This document shows positions 8,723-17,579 of a stretch of 64,000 nucleotides of DNA, in pieces. The notes below the pieces were generated by a model. The model made no database searches. It was not told the origin of the DNA and saw only the letters and a list, made by a program, of their open reading frames with translations. Source of the stretch: Alkalimonas mucilaginosa (GTDB taxonomy: Bacteria > Pseudomonadota > Gammaproteobacteria > Enterobacterales > Alteromonadaceae); assembly GCF_036327005.1 (NCBI RefSeq), contig NZ_JAUGZK010000005.1, forward strand, positions 124,001-188,000. The letters run 5' to 3'. The translations under genes and the position numbers were made by a program. Positions within the stretch are counted from its first letter, which is position 1. Each line of letters begins with the position of its first letter.

Positions 8723-9283
8723 ATGAAAAAGTTAGCATTGATGGCAGGTGCAGTAGCATTGTTGGCCGGGCAAGCAGTGGCAAATGAAGGCTTTTATGCC
8801 GGAGCTCAATACGAGCGTCATAACTTGAAAGCGAACGAAGAAGAAGGCTCCGTTAGCTACAACCTGGGTACTATCGGCTTATTAGGCGGTTATCAAATCA
8901 CTGAAAACTTTGCTATAGAAGGACGCTGGCACTTTGGCGTCCAGGATAAATCTAAGAATTTTGATGATGGTCGTACGGAAGTGAAACTCAGAAATCGTTT
9001 TGCTTTGCTTGGCAAAGGTATGGTTCCGCTGACGGATGAGTTTTCCTTGTATGGTCTGGCAGGTTATAGCCATGCTAAGTATCGCCTTGATTGGTCTGAT
9101 GAGCAGGACTCCGTGCGCGTAAGCCCAAGCGGTAAAGGCTTTACCTGGGGAGTAGGTGGTGCCTACGCCATTAATAACCAGTTTGCAGTTCATCTGGAGT
9201 ACAACGACTTACCAAAAGCTAAAATTGAAGACGCGAAAGCACGTGCAAGTGCTATCAGCCTTGGTTTTAGCTATAAATTCTAA
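8723..9283 (+). CDS. Outer-membrane beta-barrel protein, OmpA-like/opacity type
   Basis: A 186-residue protein with a clear signal peptide (MKKLALMAGAVALLAGQAVA, residues 1-20). Alternating-hydrophobicity strands follow, and it ends in an aromatic ISLGFSYKF, typical of an eight-stranded porin-like barrel. No peptidoglycan-binding domain is present. AAAGGAAAG lies before the ATG. It has its own terminator and stands between two divergently or convergently placed peptidase genes, so it is probably monocistronic. Ligand or function is not evident. Confidence 0.85.
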   Translation: MKKLALMAGAVALLAGQAVANEGFYAGAQYERHNLKANEEEGSVSYNLGTIGLLGGYQITENFAIEGRWHFGVQDKSKNFDDGRTEVKLRNRFALLGKGMVPLTDEFSLYGLAGYSHAKYRLDWSDEQDSVRVSPSGKGFTWGVGGAYAINNQFAVHLEYNDLPKAKIEDAKARASAISLGFSYKF

Positions 9284-9301
9284 TAAATTTATAGTAAGAA
9301 A

Positions 9302-9331
9302 AATGCCGGCTTTTTAGCCGGCATTTTTTTA
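9302..9331. terminator. Terminator after outer-membrane barrel gene
   Basis: ATGCCGGC (9303-9310) and GCCGGCAT (9317-9324) form an 8-bp stem followed by T7. A residues on the left make it usable for the convergent M13 peptidase gene too. Confidence 0.9.
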
Positions 9332-9340
9332 GGGACTGAC

Positions 9341-11401
9341 TTACCAGATTTTCACCCGCACCGCTTCTTCACGGTACATACCATCACCCGGCTGTACATC
9401 AAACGCCTGATAAAACTCCGGCATATTGGATAAAGGTCCCAGTACCCGGTATTTGCCCGGTGAATGTGGCCCGGTGATCACTTGCTGGCGTAAGGCTTCA
9501 TCCCGGAACTTGATGCGCCAGATCTGGCCCCAGCCAATAAAGAACCGTTGTGAGCCGGTAAAGCCATCAATCACAGGTGCAGGTTGGCCTTGCAACGAGT
9601 TTTGATAGGCGCGGTAACCGACGGTTAAGCCGCCCAGATCGGCAATGTTTTCACCTAGCCCCAGCGCGCCCTGCAGGTACAGATCGTCAATCGGGTTGAA
9701 GGCATTGAACTGCTCAGTCATCAACTGCGCCCGCTCCCGGAACTGACGCTCATCCTCTTCACTCCACCAGTCACGCAGGTTGCCTTCGCCATCGGAGCGG
9801 CGCCCCTGATCATCAAAGCCGTGGGTAATTTCATGGCCAATCACTGCGCCAATAGCACCGTAGTTCAGTGCATCGTCGGCATTCACATCAAAGAAAGGTG
9901 GTTGCAAAATAGCAGCCGGGAACACAATTTCATTCATGGTGGAACTGTAATAAGCATTGACCGTTTGCGGTGTCATGCCCCATTCATCCCGGTCTACCGG
10001 CTGACCTAAACGGCCAATCATCCGCTCATATTCACACTCGGCACTACGCCGGGCGTTACCCAGCAAATCATTGGCAGCAATACTCAGACAATCGTAATCA
10101 CGCCACACGTCCGGGTAACCAATTTTGGTGTTGAAGCTGGCCAGTTTAGCCTGAGCCTCGACCTTGGTGGCATCGCTCATCCACTCCAGTTCATCAATAG
10201 CCTGACTAAAAGCCACCATAAAGTTTTTCACCAATTCATCCATCCGCGCCTTGGCTTCTGGCTGAAAGTGACGCTCGACATACTTTTTGCCCACCAAAAA
10301 GCCCAGCATCCGCTCCGTGGTTTGCACCGCACGTTTCTCACGACTGCGTTGCTCCTGTTGGCCGCTTAACACCCGGCCATAAAAATCAAAGCTGGCGTCA
10401 TCAAAAGCAGTGGGCAGCATAGCAGCACTGCTGCGCAGCAGGTGGAAACGCAGGTAGCTTTGCCAGTCGGCTAACGGAATTTGTTGCTGCAGGGCTGCAA
10501 AATCGGTGAAGTAGCTGGGCTGACGGATCACCAATGCATCAATATCGCCCAGTTGCGCTGCGTTTAGCATGGCCGGCCAGTCAAAACCTGGTGCCAGTGC
10601 TGCCAGCTCTGCCGGTGTCATTTTGTTGTAAGTGGCATTACGATCGCGGTTTTGGATACGGCTCCACTGAGCTTCTGCCAGTTGCCGCTCAATTGCAACG
10701 ATGCTTTCCGCGGCCTGCTCACCGTGCTGCCAACCAGCCAGTTGCCAAAAGCGCTGGATCAGCTGCTGGTATTCTTGGAGGATTTGCAGCGAACGTTCAT
10801 CATCTTTCAGGTAATAGTCGCGATCCGGCAAGCCCAGACCAGACTGACTGGCTGCAGTAATGTACTGATCAGACTGGCGCTGATCCTGGCTGACAAAAAC
10901 AGCAACAGGAGTACCAGTACGGATGCTTTGCCATTCACCCCAAACTTTTGCCAGGTCTTTATGGCTTTGCAGCGACTCAATGCGTGCCAGATCCTGCTGC
11001 AATGGTGTCAGGCCCAGCGCTTCGATGGTATCGGTATCCAGGAAAGAACGAAACAAATCGGCAATTTTCTGCGCATCACTGTCTTTGGCGTGTTGCTCTG
11101 ACGCCAGCTCATGAATAATGGCCAATACATGCTGCTCGGACAGGTCCCGCAGTTCATCAAAACTGCCCCAGCGGGCACGGTCGGCAGGAATTTCAGTGCG
11201 CTCCAGCCATTTGCCGTTGACATAGCGGAAGAAATTCTGCTGCGGCGCTACGCTGGTATCCATATTGTGCAGCTCAATGCCAGAGCTTAGTTCTACTTGC
11301 TGCTGGCTGGACGATGCTTGCTGGAGCGGAGCTTCGCCGCTGCAGCCGGTTAAAGCCAGGCTAACAGCCAGCGCCACTGTGCTGAGAAGTGTTTTTTTCA
11401 T
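9341..11401 (-). CDS. M13 family (neprilysin/PepO-like) zinc metallopeptidase, lipoprotein
   Basis: This 686-residue protein begins with a lipoprotein signal whose lipobox is ALTGC (LTGCSGE), so it is probably membrane-anchored on the periplasmic side. The peptidase M13 N-terminal domain is followed by the catalytic domain, with zinc-binding HEITH near residue 521, the third ligand in GENIADLGG, NAYYSSTMNEIVFPA before it, and the family C-terminal VKIW. The likely function is degradation of short peptides in the periplasm. An AGGAA ribosome site precedes the ATG. Convergent with the outer-membrane barrel gene, sharing its terminator. Confidence 0.94.
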   Translation of the reverse strand: MKKTLLSTVALAVSLALTGCSGEAPLQQASSSQQQVELSSGIELHNMDTSVAPQQNFFRYVNGKWLERTEIPADRARWGSFDELRDLSEQHVLAIIHELASEQHAKDSDAQKIADLFRSFLDTDTIEALGLTPLQQDLARIESLQSHKDLAKVWGEWQSIRTGTPVAVFVSQDQRQSDQYITAASQSGLGLPDRDYYLKDDERSLQILQEYQQLIQRFWQLAGWQHGEQAAESIVAIERQLAEAQWSRIQNRDRNATYNKMTPAELAALAPGFDWPAMLNAAQLGDIDALVIRQPSYFTDFAALQQQIPLADWQSYLRFHLLRSSAAMLPTAFDDASFDFYGRVLSGQQEQRSREKRAVQTTERMLGFLVGKKYVERHFQPEAKARMDELVKNFMVAFSQAIDELEWMSDATKVEAQAKLASFNTKIGYPDVWRDYDCLSIAANDLLGNARRSAECEYERMIGRLGQPVDRDEWGMTPQTVNAYYSSTMNEIVFPAAILQPPFFDVNADDALNYGAIGAVIGHEITHGFDDQGRRSDGEGNLRDWWSEEDERQFRERAQLMTEQFNAFNPIDDLYLQGALGLGENIADLGGLTVGYRAYQNSLQGQPAPVIDGFTGSQRFFIGWGQIWRIKFRDEALRQQVITGPHSPGKYRVLGPLSNMPEFYQAFDVQPGDGMYREEAVRVKIW

Positions 11402-11634
11402 CGGGGATTCCTGTGGTTGTGTTTTTTATAGTCATGACGATTTTGCACAAAGCGTTCACTTTGCTCGTTCTGTAACGCTCAGTGTATAAAGTTCGGCTGT
11501 GATGTAAAGTCAGACGCGCTCTGTACCAGGCCGTAAGCGGTTAATCGCTGCAAAAAGGCGGTAAAAAGCTTGTACTGGGCTGATTTTTTCGTCAGGATCG
11601 ACGCTCTTTCTCAACAGCCTTATGGAGTCATTGC

Positions 11635-12045
11635 ATGGAAACGGTTTGGTTGTCGTTGTCGGGAGTTCCCTACTTTCTGTTGTACTTTACGCTGGCAGCC
11701 ATACTGCTGCTGTGTTTTGCCCGCATTTACAGCTGGGTGACGCCACATCACGAATTTGATCTGATCCGCGCCAACAACAGCGCAGCGGCAATCGCCTTTG
11801 GTGGCGCGCTGATAGGTTTCTCTATTCCGCTGGCCAGTGCTATCACCCACTCGATGTCGCTGCTCGATTGCGCCATTTGGGGTGGCGTTGCCCTGGTCGT
11901 GCAAGTATTGACCTTCTTTGTTGTTAAATTGACCTTAAAGCAATTGCCGGCCCGTATTCAGCAAGGTGAACTGGCTGCTGGTATTTTCTCTGCTGCCTGC
12001 TCCATTGCTGTGGGCATGCTGAACTCTGCCAGCATGAGCTATTGA
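11635..12045 (+). CDS. yjfL: DUF350 (YjfL/UPF0719) inner-membrane protein
   Basis: A 136-residue protein with four predicted hydrophobic segments (about 12-32, 50-70, 82-103 and 115-133) and the family-typical FDLIRANNSAAAIAFGGALIGFSIPLASA region. The role of DUF350 is not known. It is the first of three closely spaced genes (yjfL, yjfM-like, yjfC-like), an arrangement that recurs in Enterobacteria and other gammaproteobacteria. GGAG lies 7 bp before the ATG. Confidence 0.88.
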   Translation: METVWLSLSGVPYFLLYFTLAAILLLCFARIYSWVTPHHEFDLIRANNSAAAIAFGGALIGFSIPLASAITHSMSLLDCAIWGGVALVVQVLTFFVVKLTLKQLPARIQQGELAAGIFSAACSIAVGMLNSASMSY

Positions 12046-12070
12046 TTCATTCCGCCCGGAGGACTTTTTC

Positions 12071-12688
12071 ATGAAACGCAGTAAAAAAGCCGCGCTGGTC
12101 TTAATGGCACCAGCGGCCACCCTGTTGTTGGCAGGCTGTGGCGAGCAACAACAGGAAGTGCATGTTTTTCATAATGCTGAAGAATGCGCCGCTTTTTATC
12201 ACCCACCAGCAGAGTGTCAGGCTGAATTTGAGCGGGCCTCGGTGTTGCATACGCAGGTAGCGCCACGCTATCAGGACCAGTTTGAATGCGAAGCAGATTT
12301 TGGCGCAGGTCAGTGTGAAACCGCCCCTGAGCGCCATCAAAGCGGCAGTTTCTTTATGCCGATGATGATGGGCTATATGGCTGGCCAAATGATGAATCGT
12401 GGCAACCTGGCTGGAGGGCAGGCGCAGCAGCTGCAGCAAAGCACCGCCAACAACCGCTCCGCAGTACCGACCCAGCCGTTGTACAAATCACGCGATGATC
12501 GCTCCACCTTCCGTACGGCCGGTAACCAGGCAGTAGCCAGCCAGCCGGGTGTGGCCAGGGTCCGGCCTTCGGCGGTGCAGCCGCAGCGGGCGCAACTGGT
12601 CCGTCGTGGTGGTTTTGGCGAACAAGCCGCGGTGCGCCAGCAAGCGGCCCGACAGCAGGCAAATCGCCAGCGCAGTTACGGCAGTTAA
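12071..12688 (+). CDS. DUF1190 (YgiB/YjfM) lipoprotein
   Basis: A 205-residue protein with a lipoprotein signal (LLLAGC). A conserved Cys-containing region resembles YgiB/YjfM (FHNAEECAAF, PPAECQAEFE, FECEADFGAGQCE). A low-complexity Gln/Arg/Ala-rich tail follows. CCGGAGGA precedes the ATG. It lies 25 bp after yjfL and 21 bp before the glutathionylspermidine-synthase-like gene, so they are one transcription unit. Biochemical role unknown. Confidence 0.85.
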   Translation: MKRSKKAALVLMAPAATLLLAGCGEQQQEVHVFHNAEECAAFYHPPAECQAEFERASVLHTQVAPRYQDQFECEADFGAGQCETAPERHQSGSFFMPMMMGYMAGQMMNRGNLAGGQAQQLQQSTANNRSAVPTQPLYKSRDDRSTFRTAGNQAVASQPGVARVRPSAVQPQRAQLVRRGGFGEQAAVRQQAARQQANRQRSYGS

Positions 12689-12709
12689 GCAGACGAAGAA
12701 GCGAGTACG

Positions 12710-13858
12710 ATGAAGCGAGTAAACAGCACGCCCCGGCCGGGCTGGCAGGCTTATGCCGAAAGCCTGGGCTTTAAGTTTCATACCATTGATGGCGAGCCCT
12801 ATTGGGATGAAAGCGCCTACTATCAGTTTAGTCTGCGCCAGATTGAGCAGGATCTGGAAGATGTGACCGAAGAGCTGCACGCAATGGCGCTGGATCTGGT
12901 ACCGGATATTCTGGCCGATGAACAAAAACTGGATCAGCTGGCTATTCCAGCAGACTACCGTGATGCGTTGGCCGAATCCTGGCAGCGTGGCGATCCGCAT
13001 CTCTACGGCAGGATGGATCTGGTGTACGACGGCAGCGGCCCGGCCAAACTGCTGGAGCTGAACTACGATACGCCGACCTCTTTGTACGAAACCGGCTTTT
13101 TTCAATGGGTCTGGTTGGAAGACCAACTCATGCGGGGCGAGCTGCCGGCTGGAGCCGATCAGTTTAATTCACTGCAGGACAAACTGGAGCAGGCCTTTGC
13201 CAATCTTACACTGCCGCAGCCATTTCACTTTACCAGTGTGCGCGAAAGCATCGAAGACAAAGGTACCGTCGATTACCTGCTGGATATTGCCACCCAAAGT
13301 GGCGTCGACAGCCGCTACATCGCACTGGAAGACATCGGCAGCCTGGATGGGCAATACTACGATCTGCAGGGCGAGCCCATTACCGGTTTGTTCAAGCTTT
13401 ACCCCTGGGAATTTATGCTGGAAGAAGCTTTTGCTGAGCAGGTAAAAACTTCCCAGACTCTCTGGCTGGAACCACTGTGGAAACTGCTGCTATCCAATAA
13501 AGGCATTTTGCCCTTGCTGTGGCAAAAACACCCGGGCCATCCGAACCTGCTGGAAAGTCATTTTGATAGCGGCAAGGCACTGGATAAAGGCTGGCTGCGC
13601 AAGCCGCTGTTTTCACGCGAAGGGGCCAATATCGAATTGGTCACTGCCGATGGCAAACGCCTAAGCGAACCCGGCCCTTATCAGGACGCGCCCTTTATCC
13701 GTCAGCGGCTGCAGCCCTTGCCAAGCTTTGACGGCAATTATACCTTAATCGGTAGCTGGGTGGTCGGCGACAGCGCAGCCGGCATCGGCATCCGCGAAGA
13801 CAACAGCCTGATCACCAAAGACAGCTCGCGTTTTTTACCGCATATTATTTTGGATTGA
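12710..13858 (+). CDS. Glutathionylspermidine synthase-like ATP-grasp protein (YjfC/YgiC family)
   Basis: A 382-residue protein resembling the C-terminal synthetase domain of Gss, without the amidase domain. Visible motifs are RMDLVYDG, LLELNYDTPTSLYE (ATP-grasp/preATP-grasp region), LKPLFSREGANIEL-type (RKPLFSREGANIEL) and GSWVVGDSAAGIGIRED. In the E. coli relatives YgiC and YjfC glutathionylspermidine formation has not been shown, so the ligase substrate is open. Last gene of the yjfLMC-like unit. A very long hairpin lies 20 bp downstream. Confidence 0.87.
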   Translation: MKRVNSTPRPGWQAYAESLGFKFHTIDGEPYWDESAYYQFSLRQIEQDLEDVTEELHAMALDLVPDILADEQKLDQLAIPADYRDALAESWQRGDPHLYGRMDLVYDGSGPAKLLELNYDTPTSLYETGFFQWVWLEDQLMRGELPAGADQFNSLQDKLEQAFANLTLPQPFHFTSVRESIEDKGTVDYLLDIATQSGVDSRYIALEDIGSLDGQYYDLQGEPITGLFKLYPWEFMLEEAFAEQVKTSQTLWLEPLWKLLLSNKGILPLLWQKHPGHPNLLESHFDSGKALDKGWLRKPLFSREGANIELVTADGKRLSEPGPYQDAPFIRQRLQPLPSFDGNYTLIGSWVVGDSAAGIGIREDNSLITKDSSRFLPHIILD

Positions 13859-13878
13859 TGGTTTAGCTCTACAGCAAG

Positions 13879-13925
13879 CCAATCAAGCACAAAGCCAGCG
13901 TTACGTTGGCTTTGTGCTTGATTGG
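13879..13925 (+). terminator. 19-bp perfect hairpin after the yjfC-like gene
   Basis: The 19-base arm at 13879-13897 is perfectly complementary to 13907-13925. It extends by a G-U and a C-G pair to a 5-base loop. No T-tract follows, so it is either a factor-independent terminator lacking the U-run or a transcript-stabilising/processing structure. Confidence 0.55.
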
Positions 13926-13967
13926 GCAGAACAGCTTGACCGGTGCCAGGGTGTACGTGAATATTTG

Positions 13968-13997
13968 TTGATTATTTATCCTGTTTTTCCGTATAAT
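13968..13997 (+). promoter_or_regulatory. argA promoter with possible ArgR half-boxes
   Basis: TTGATT (13968-13973), an 18-bp spacer and a perfect TATAAT (13992-13997) lie 75 bp before the argA start. TGAAT at 13958 and ATTATTC overlapping the -10 resemble halves of ArgR boxes (TGAAT-N4-ATTCA). Arginine repression is plausible, but neither site is a full match. Confidence 0.6.
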
Positions 13998-14071
13998 TAT
14001 TCTTTCCTGATTCATCCGGCTGTCATGATGTGTTCATACAGTGGTGTTGCATCAGCCTGGGTGTTCAACCG

Positions 14072-15412
14072 ATGAAGGATTTTGCCAAGGTGCGTACTAC
14101 TGAACTTGTCTCTGGCTTTCGCCAGTCTGCCCCTTATGTCAATGCTCACCGTGGCAAAACCTTTGTGGTGATGCTGGGAGGCGAAGCCATTGCTCAGCCT
14201 GGTTTTCGTAGCATTATCAATGACATTGCTCTGCTGAACAGCCTGGGCATTAAAATTGTGCTGGTGTATGGTGCCAGGCCGCAAATCAACCAGGCGCTGC
14301 AGCAAGCCGGTTTGGATGCCAGTTACCACAAGCGGGTACGGATCACCGATGACGATACTTTTCAGCTGATCAAGCAGGTAGCCGGTGCTTTGCAACTGGA
14401 TATTACCGCCCGGCTGTCGATGAGTTTAAGCAATACACCGATGCAGGGTGCGCAAATCAACGTGGTCAGTGGCAACTTTGTCATTGCTCAGCCACTTGGC
14501 GTGGATGAGGGCGTTGACTATTGCCACAGCGGCCGGGTAAGGCGCATTGATGTGCAGGGCATTCGCCGTCAGCTCGATAGCAATGGCATGGTGCTGATGG
14601 GGCCAATCGCGGCCTCCGTCACCGGTGAAAGTTTTAACCTGACGGCAGAAGAAATTGCTACCCAGGTCGCCATAAAGTTAAAAGCCGATAAAATGATAGG
14701 CTTCAGTGCCGATGGCGGCATTGTATCCGACGATGGCGATATTATCCCGGAACTCCTTCCCAATGATGCTGAGCAAATTATGCAGCGGTTAGAGCTGCAA
14801 GACAGTTGTTGTGCTGCCAGTCTGGCTTTTTTGCATGCTGCGATTAGCGCCTGCCGTGCCGGCGTGCCGCGTTGTCATTTAATCAGCCACAATGCCGATG
14901 GCGCCTTGTTGCAGGAGCTGTTCTCCCGTGATGGTATCGGTACTCAGATGGTCAATGAGTCGGCTGAGAAGCTGCGCCCGGCTACCATTGCGGATATCGG
15001 CGGTATTCTGGACTTGATCCGGCCATTGGAGCAGCAGGGCTTGCTGGTGCGTCGCTCGCGTGAGCAGCTCGAGATGGAAATCGACTACTTTGTGCTGATT
15101 GAAAAAGAAGGCTTGGTGATCGGCTGCGCGGCCCTCTATCCCTTTGCCGATGAGCAGGTCGGTGAGTTTGCCTGTGTGGCGGTGCATCCGGATTACCGCG
15201 ATGCTGACAGGGGCAGTGTCTTGCTGAAATACGTGATCCAGCAGGCCAAACAGCGGCGTTATCATACCCTGTTTGCACTGACCACCCGTAGCATCCACTG
15301 GTTTTTGGAGCATGGCTTTGAGCTGGCCACGGTGGAAGATTTACCGGCGCAAAAACAGCAGCTGTACAATTATCAGCGTAAATCCAAGGTGTTGGCTCTG
15401 CCTCTGAGCTAG
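14072..15412 (+). CDS. argA: Amino-acid N-acetyltransferase (N-acetylglutamate synthase)
   Basis: First enzyme of arginine biosynthesis, acetylating glutamate with acetyl-CoA. An N-terminal amino-acid-kinase fold (VVMLGGEAI, VLVYGARPQIN, MIGFSADGG; about residues 25-280) is followed by a C-terminal GNAT domain (GCAALYPF, EFACVAVHPDYRDADRG, LTTRSIHWFLEHGF). The ATG at 14072 is chosen because MKDFAKVRTTELVSGFRQSAPYVNAHRG aligns with the start of E. coli ArgA. An upstream in-frame ATG (14030) adds 14 unmatched residues. The protein is 446 residues, the usual length. The gene stands alone, with its own promoter. Confidence 0.95.
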   Translation: MKDFAKVRTTELVSGFRQSAPYVNAHRGKTFVVMLGGEAIAQPGFRSIINDIALLNSLGIKIVLVYGARPQINQALQQAGLDASYHKRVRITDDDTFQLIKQVAGALQLDITARLSMSLSNTPMQGAQINVVSGNFVIAQPLGVDEGVDYCHSGRVRRIDVQGIRRQLDSNGMVLMGPIAASVTGESFNLTAEEIATQVAIKLKADKMIGFSADGGIVSDDGDIIPELLPNDAEQIMQRLELQDSCCAASLAFLHAAISACRAGVPRCHLISHNADGALLQELFSRDGIGTQMVNESAEKLRPATIADIGGILDLIRPLEQQGLLVRRSREQLEMEIDYFVLIEKEGLVIGCAALYPFADEQVGEFACVAVHPDYRDADRGSVLLKYVIQQAKQRRYHTLFALTTRSIHWFLEHGFELATVEDLPAQKQQLYNYQRKSKVLALPLS

Positions 15413-15464
15413 CACAAGTCTGGCGTATTGCTATCCTTAGTAGAGAACGAGTAAGGAGAGCAAA

Positions 15465-17579
15465 GTGCGCTTATTGAAATGGTTGTTGTTGCTTGGCCTG
15501 GTGCTGGCTTTGATTCTGATGTGGCCGCGCAGTGAGATCCCGGCCAGCTTTTTTGAGCCCCACCCTGTGCTGGCAGTGCCACCAGAGCGCGCTGGTGAGC
15601 TGTTACAAGTCGATGACTTTATTGGCCGCACGCCACGGCCATTGGATACCTACCCGTACCCTATCCCACTTGGTGCGGTGGGCCCATCAACACCCCTTTT
15701 TTCCGGCCCCAAGCAATACCCTTTCTACTGCGCCTGGCATCAGATGGGCATCGAGCCACCACTGGTCGATAATGACCAGGGCTATGGCGTTGCCATTTAT
15801 GCCGATGATGGCGCTTTGCAGGGGTATAGCCAGGACTGCCTGCACCCCAGTCGTCTGCTCTGGTACCGGCTCAGCCAGGACGGGACTGTAGCAGCTTATC
15901 AGGGGGGGGCGCTGGCCGATGGTGAGCTGTTGCTTCGGGCTGAACTTGGCACCATACAGCGCTATTTTTACCTGCTGGTGATGCCGGTACTAACCGATGA
16001 ATTTCCGCTGCGTACTGGTCAAAGCCAGTGGAATGACAAACTGATTTACCAGTTTCATGGCGGGGTTGGCATCGGTTTTCGTCAGGGCGAGCTGCGTATT
16101 GAGCGTTTGCTGCGCAACCGGGCTGCCCAGCTGCGTCAGGGCTATGCAGTCATTAGCAGCAGCGCCAACCGCACCAGCCATAGTTACCACTTTCTGCGGG
16201 CCGAAGAAGTGGCTCGCCAGTTAAAGCAGCATTTTATCAGCCTCTATGGCGAGCCGGAGATGACCATTGGTATTGGCGGTTCCGGCGGTGGTATCGCGCA
16301 ATATCTGCTGGCACAAAATGCCCCTGGGTTGCTGTATGCAGCCATTGCCCAATACAGCTATCCGGATATGCTGAGCCAGGTCGTCTATGCGCTGGATTGC
16401 GATTTGCTACACAACTATTACTACTTCAATGCCAGCGATAAAAACTTCTGGCAAGACTGGCAACACCGGCAGTGGATTGAAGGGCTGAGCACTGTGCCGG
16501 ATCAGCAGGTGCGCTTCCAACGGGAAATCAGCGCCATCCAGTTGCTGTCCGGGTTCAAACCAACACCGATGGCAGGAGCAACCCAGTGCATCAATGCCTG
16601 GTTTGGCTTGTCATCCATGGTGCATAACCCACAGCAGGGTCGGTTACGGCCCTTTGTAAGCCCTGGGTTGCTGCAACAACAACATTGGAGTTACTGGGAA
16701 GATCTGGTGGATATCTATGGCCGCGATCAGCATGGCTTTGCCCATAGCTTGTGGGACAATGTTGGCGTGCCCTATGGTTTGCTGGCTCTTAGAGCAGGCC
16801 AGCTAAGTCCCGAGCAGTTTATAGAGCTGAATGCCCGCATTGGCAGCTGGCTGCCGCAGCATCAGATGCAGCCCGAGCGGGCACGTTTTCTGCCCATCTG
16901 GGATACGCCCATCTGGCTGAGTGCCTTTGGCCGGCACAATATGGCTCCGCTACAGATGACGGAGGCTGGCATCAAGGTAGCACCACGCTATCGGGCCAAC
17001 CCGAAGGCGATTGAGCGGGCCTATCGCTATGGCCAGTTGTTTACCGGCGAGTTGTCGATCCCAGTGCTGGATTTGCGCCACTACCTGGATCCTGTGCTGG
17101 ATATGCATCATTTGCAGCCATCTTTTATGGTCCGTGAGCGGCTGGCGCAGCGAGGAAACCAAGCCTGGCAACGCATCTGGGTCAGTCATCCGGATTACAC
17201 TCCGGAAAGCGAAGCCTTTGCGGCTGTGGTGGACTGGGTTCGTGGTGGCAAAGCTCCGGCTGCAGCTTCGGATCGTTGTTTTGCAGCCGATGGTCAGGTG
17301 ATTGCCAGCGGTAATAAGGTCTGGCAGTCCGAGGGCCGCTGTCACCAAACTTATCCGGTACTGAGCAACAGTCGGCAACAGGCTGGCGCACCAAGCCATG
17401 GCCTACTGCTGCAGTGCGCGCTAATACCAATTGAGCAGGCGCTGGCGCGCGGTGACTTTGGTGCAGTGGATATGACGCCCTGGCTGGGCGAACTCAAGCA
17501 CATTTTTCCGGATGGGCTGTGCGATTATCAGCAGCCGGATCTGGCCTATCCACCGGATTGGCGTTATTTCGAGGACTGA
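15465..17579 (+). CDS. Large membrane-anchored DUF6351-like protein, probable alpha/beta hydrolase
   Basis: A 704-residue protein starting with GTG after TAAGGAGAG. Residues 4-20 form a single N-terminal hydrophobic segment (signal anchor or uncleaved signal). The rest is soluble and Trp/Tyr-rich, so it probably faces the periplasm. A nucleophile-elbow-like IGIGGSGGGIAQYLL lies near residue 270, and HSYHFLRAEEVA before it. The organisation matches DUF6351 proteins as I recall them; no activity is established. Its last 16 bp overlap the 3' end of proB on the other strand. Confidence is high that it is a real gene and moderate for the family. Confidence 0.75.
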   Translation: MRLLKWLLLLGLVLALILMWPRSEIPASFFEPHPVLAVPPERAGELLQVDDFIGRTPRPLDTYPYPIPLGAVGPSTPLFSGPKQYPFYCAWHQMGIEPPLVDNDQGYGVAIYADDGALQGYSQDCLHPSRLLWYRLSQDGTVAAYQGGALADGELLLRAELGTIQRYFYLLVMPVLTDEFPLRTGQSQWNDKLIYQFHGGVGIGFRQGELRIERLLRNRAAQLRQGYAVISSSANRTSHSYHFLRAEEVARQLKQHFISLYGEPEMTIGIGGSGGGIAQYLLAQNAPGLLYAAIAQYSYPDMLSQVVYALDCDLLHNYYYFNASDKNFWQDWQHRQWIEGLSTVPDQQVRFQREISAIQLLSGFKPTPMAGATQCINAWFGLSSMVHNPQQGRLRPFVSPGLLQQQHWSYWEDLVDIYGRDQHGFAHSLWDNVGVPYGLLALRAGQLSPEQFIELNARIGSWLPQHQMQPERARFLPIWDTPIWLSAFGRHNMAPLQMTEAGIKVAPRYRANPKAIERAYRYGQLFTGELSIPVLDLRHYLDPVLDMHHLQPSFMVRERLAQRGNQAWQRIWVSHPDYTPESEAFAAVVDWVRGGKAPAAASDRCFAADGQVIASGNKVWQSEGRCHQTYPVLSNSRQQAGAPSHGLLLQCALIPIEQALARGDFGAVDMTPWLGELKHIFPDGLCDYQQPDLAYPPDWRYFED

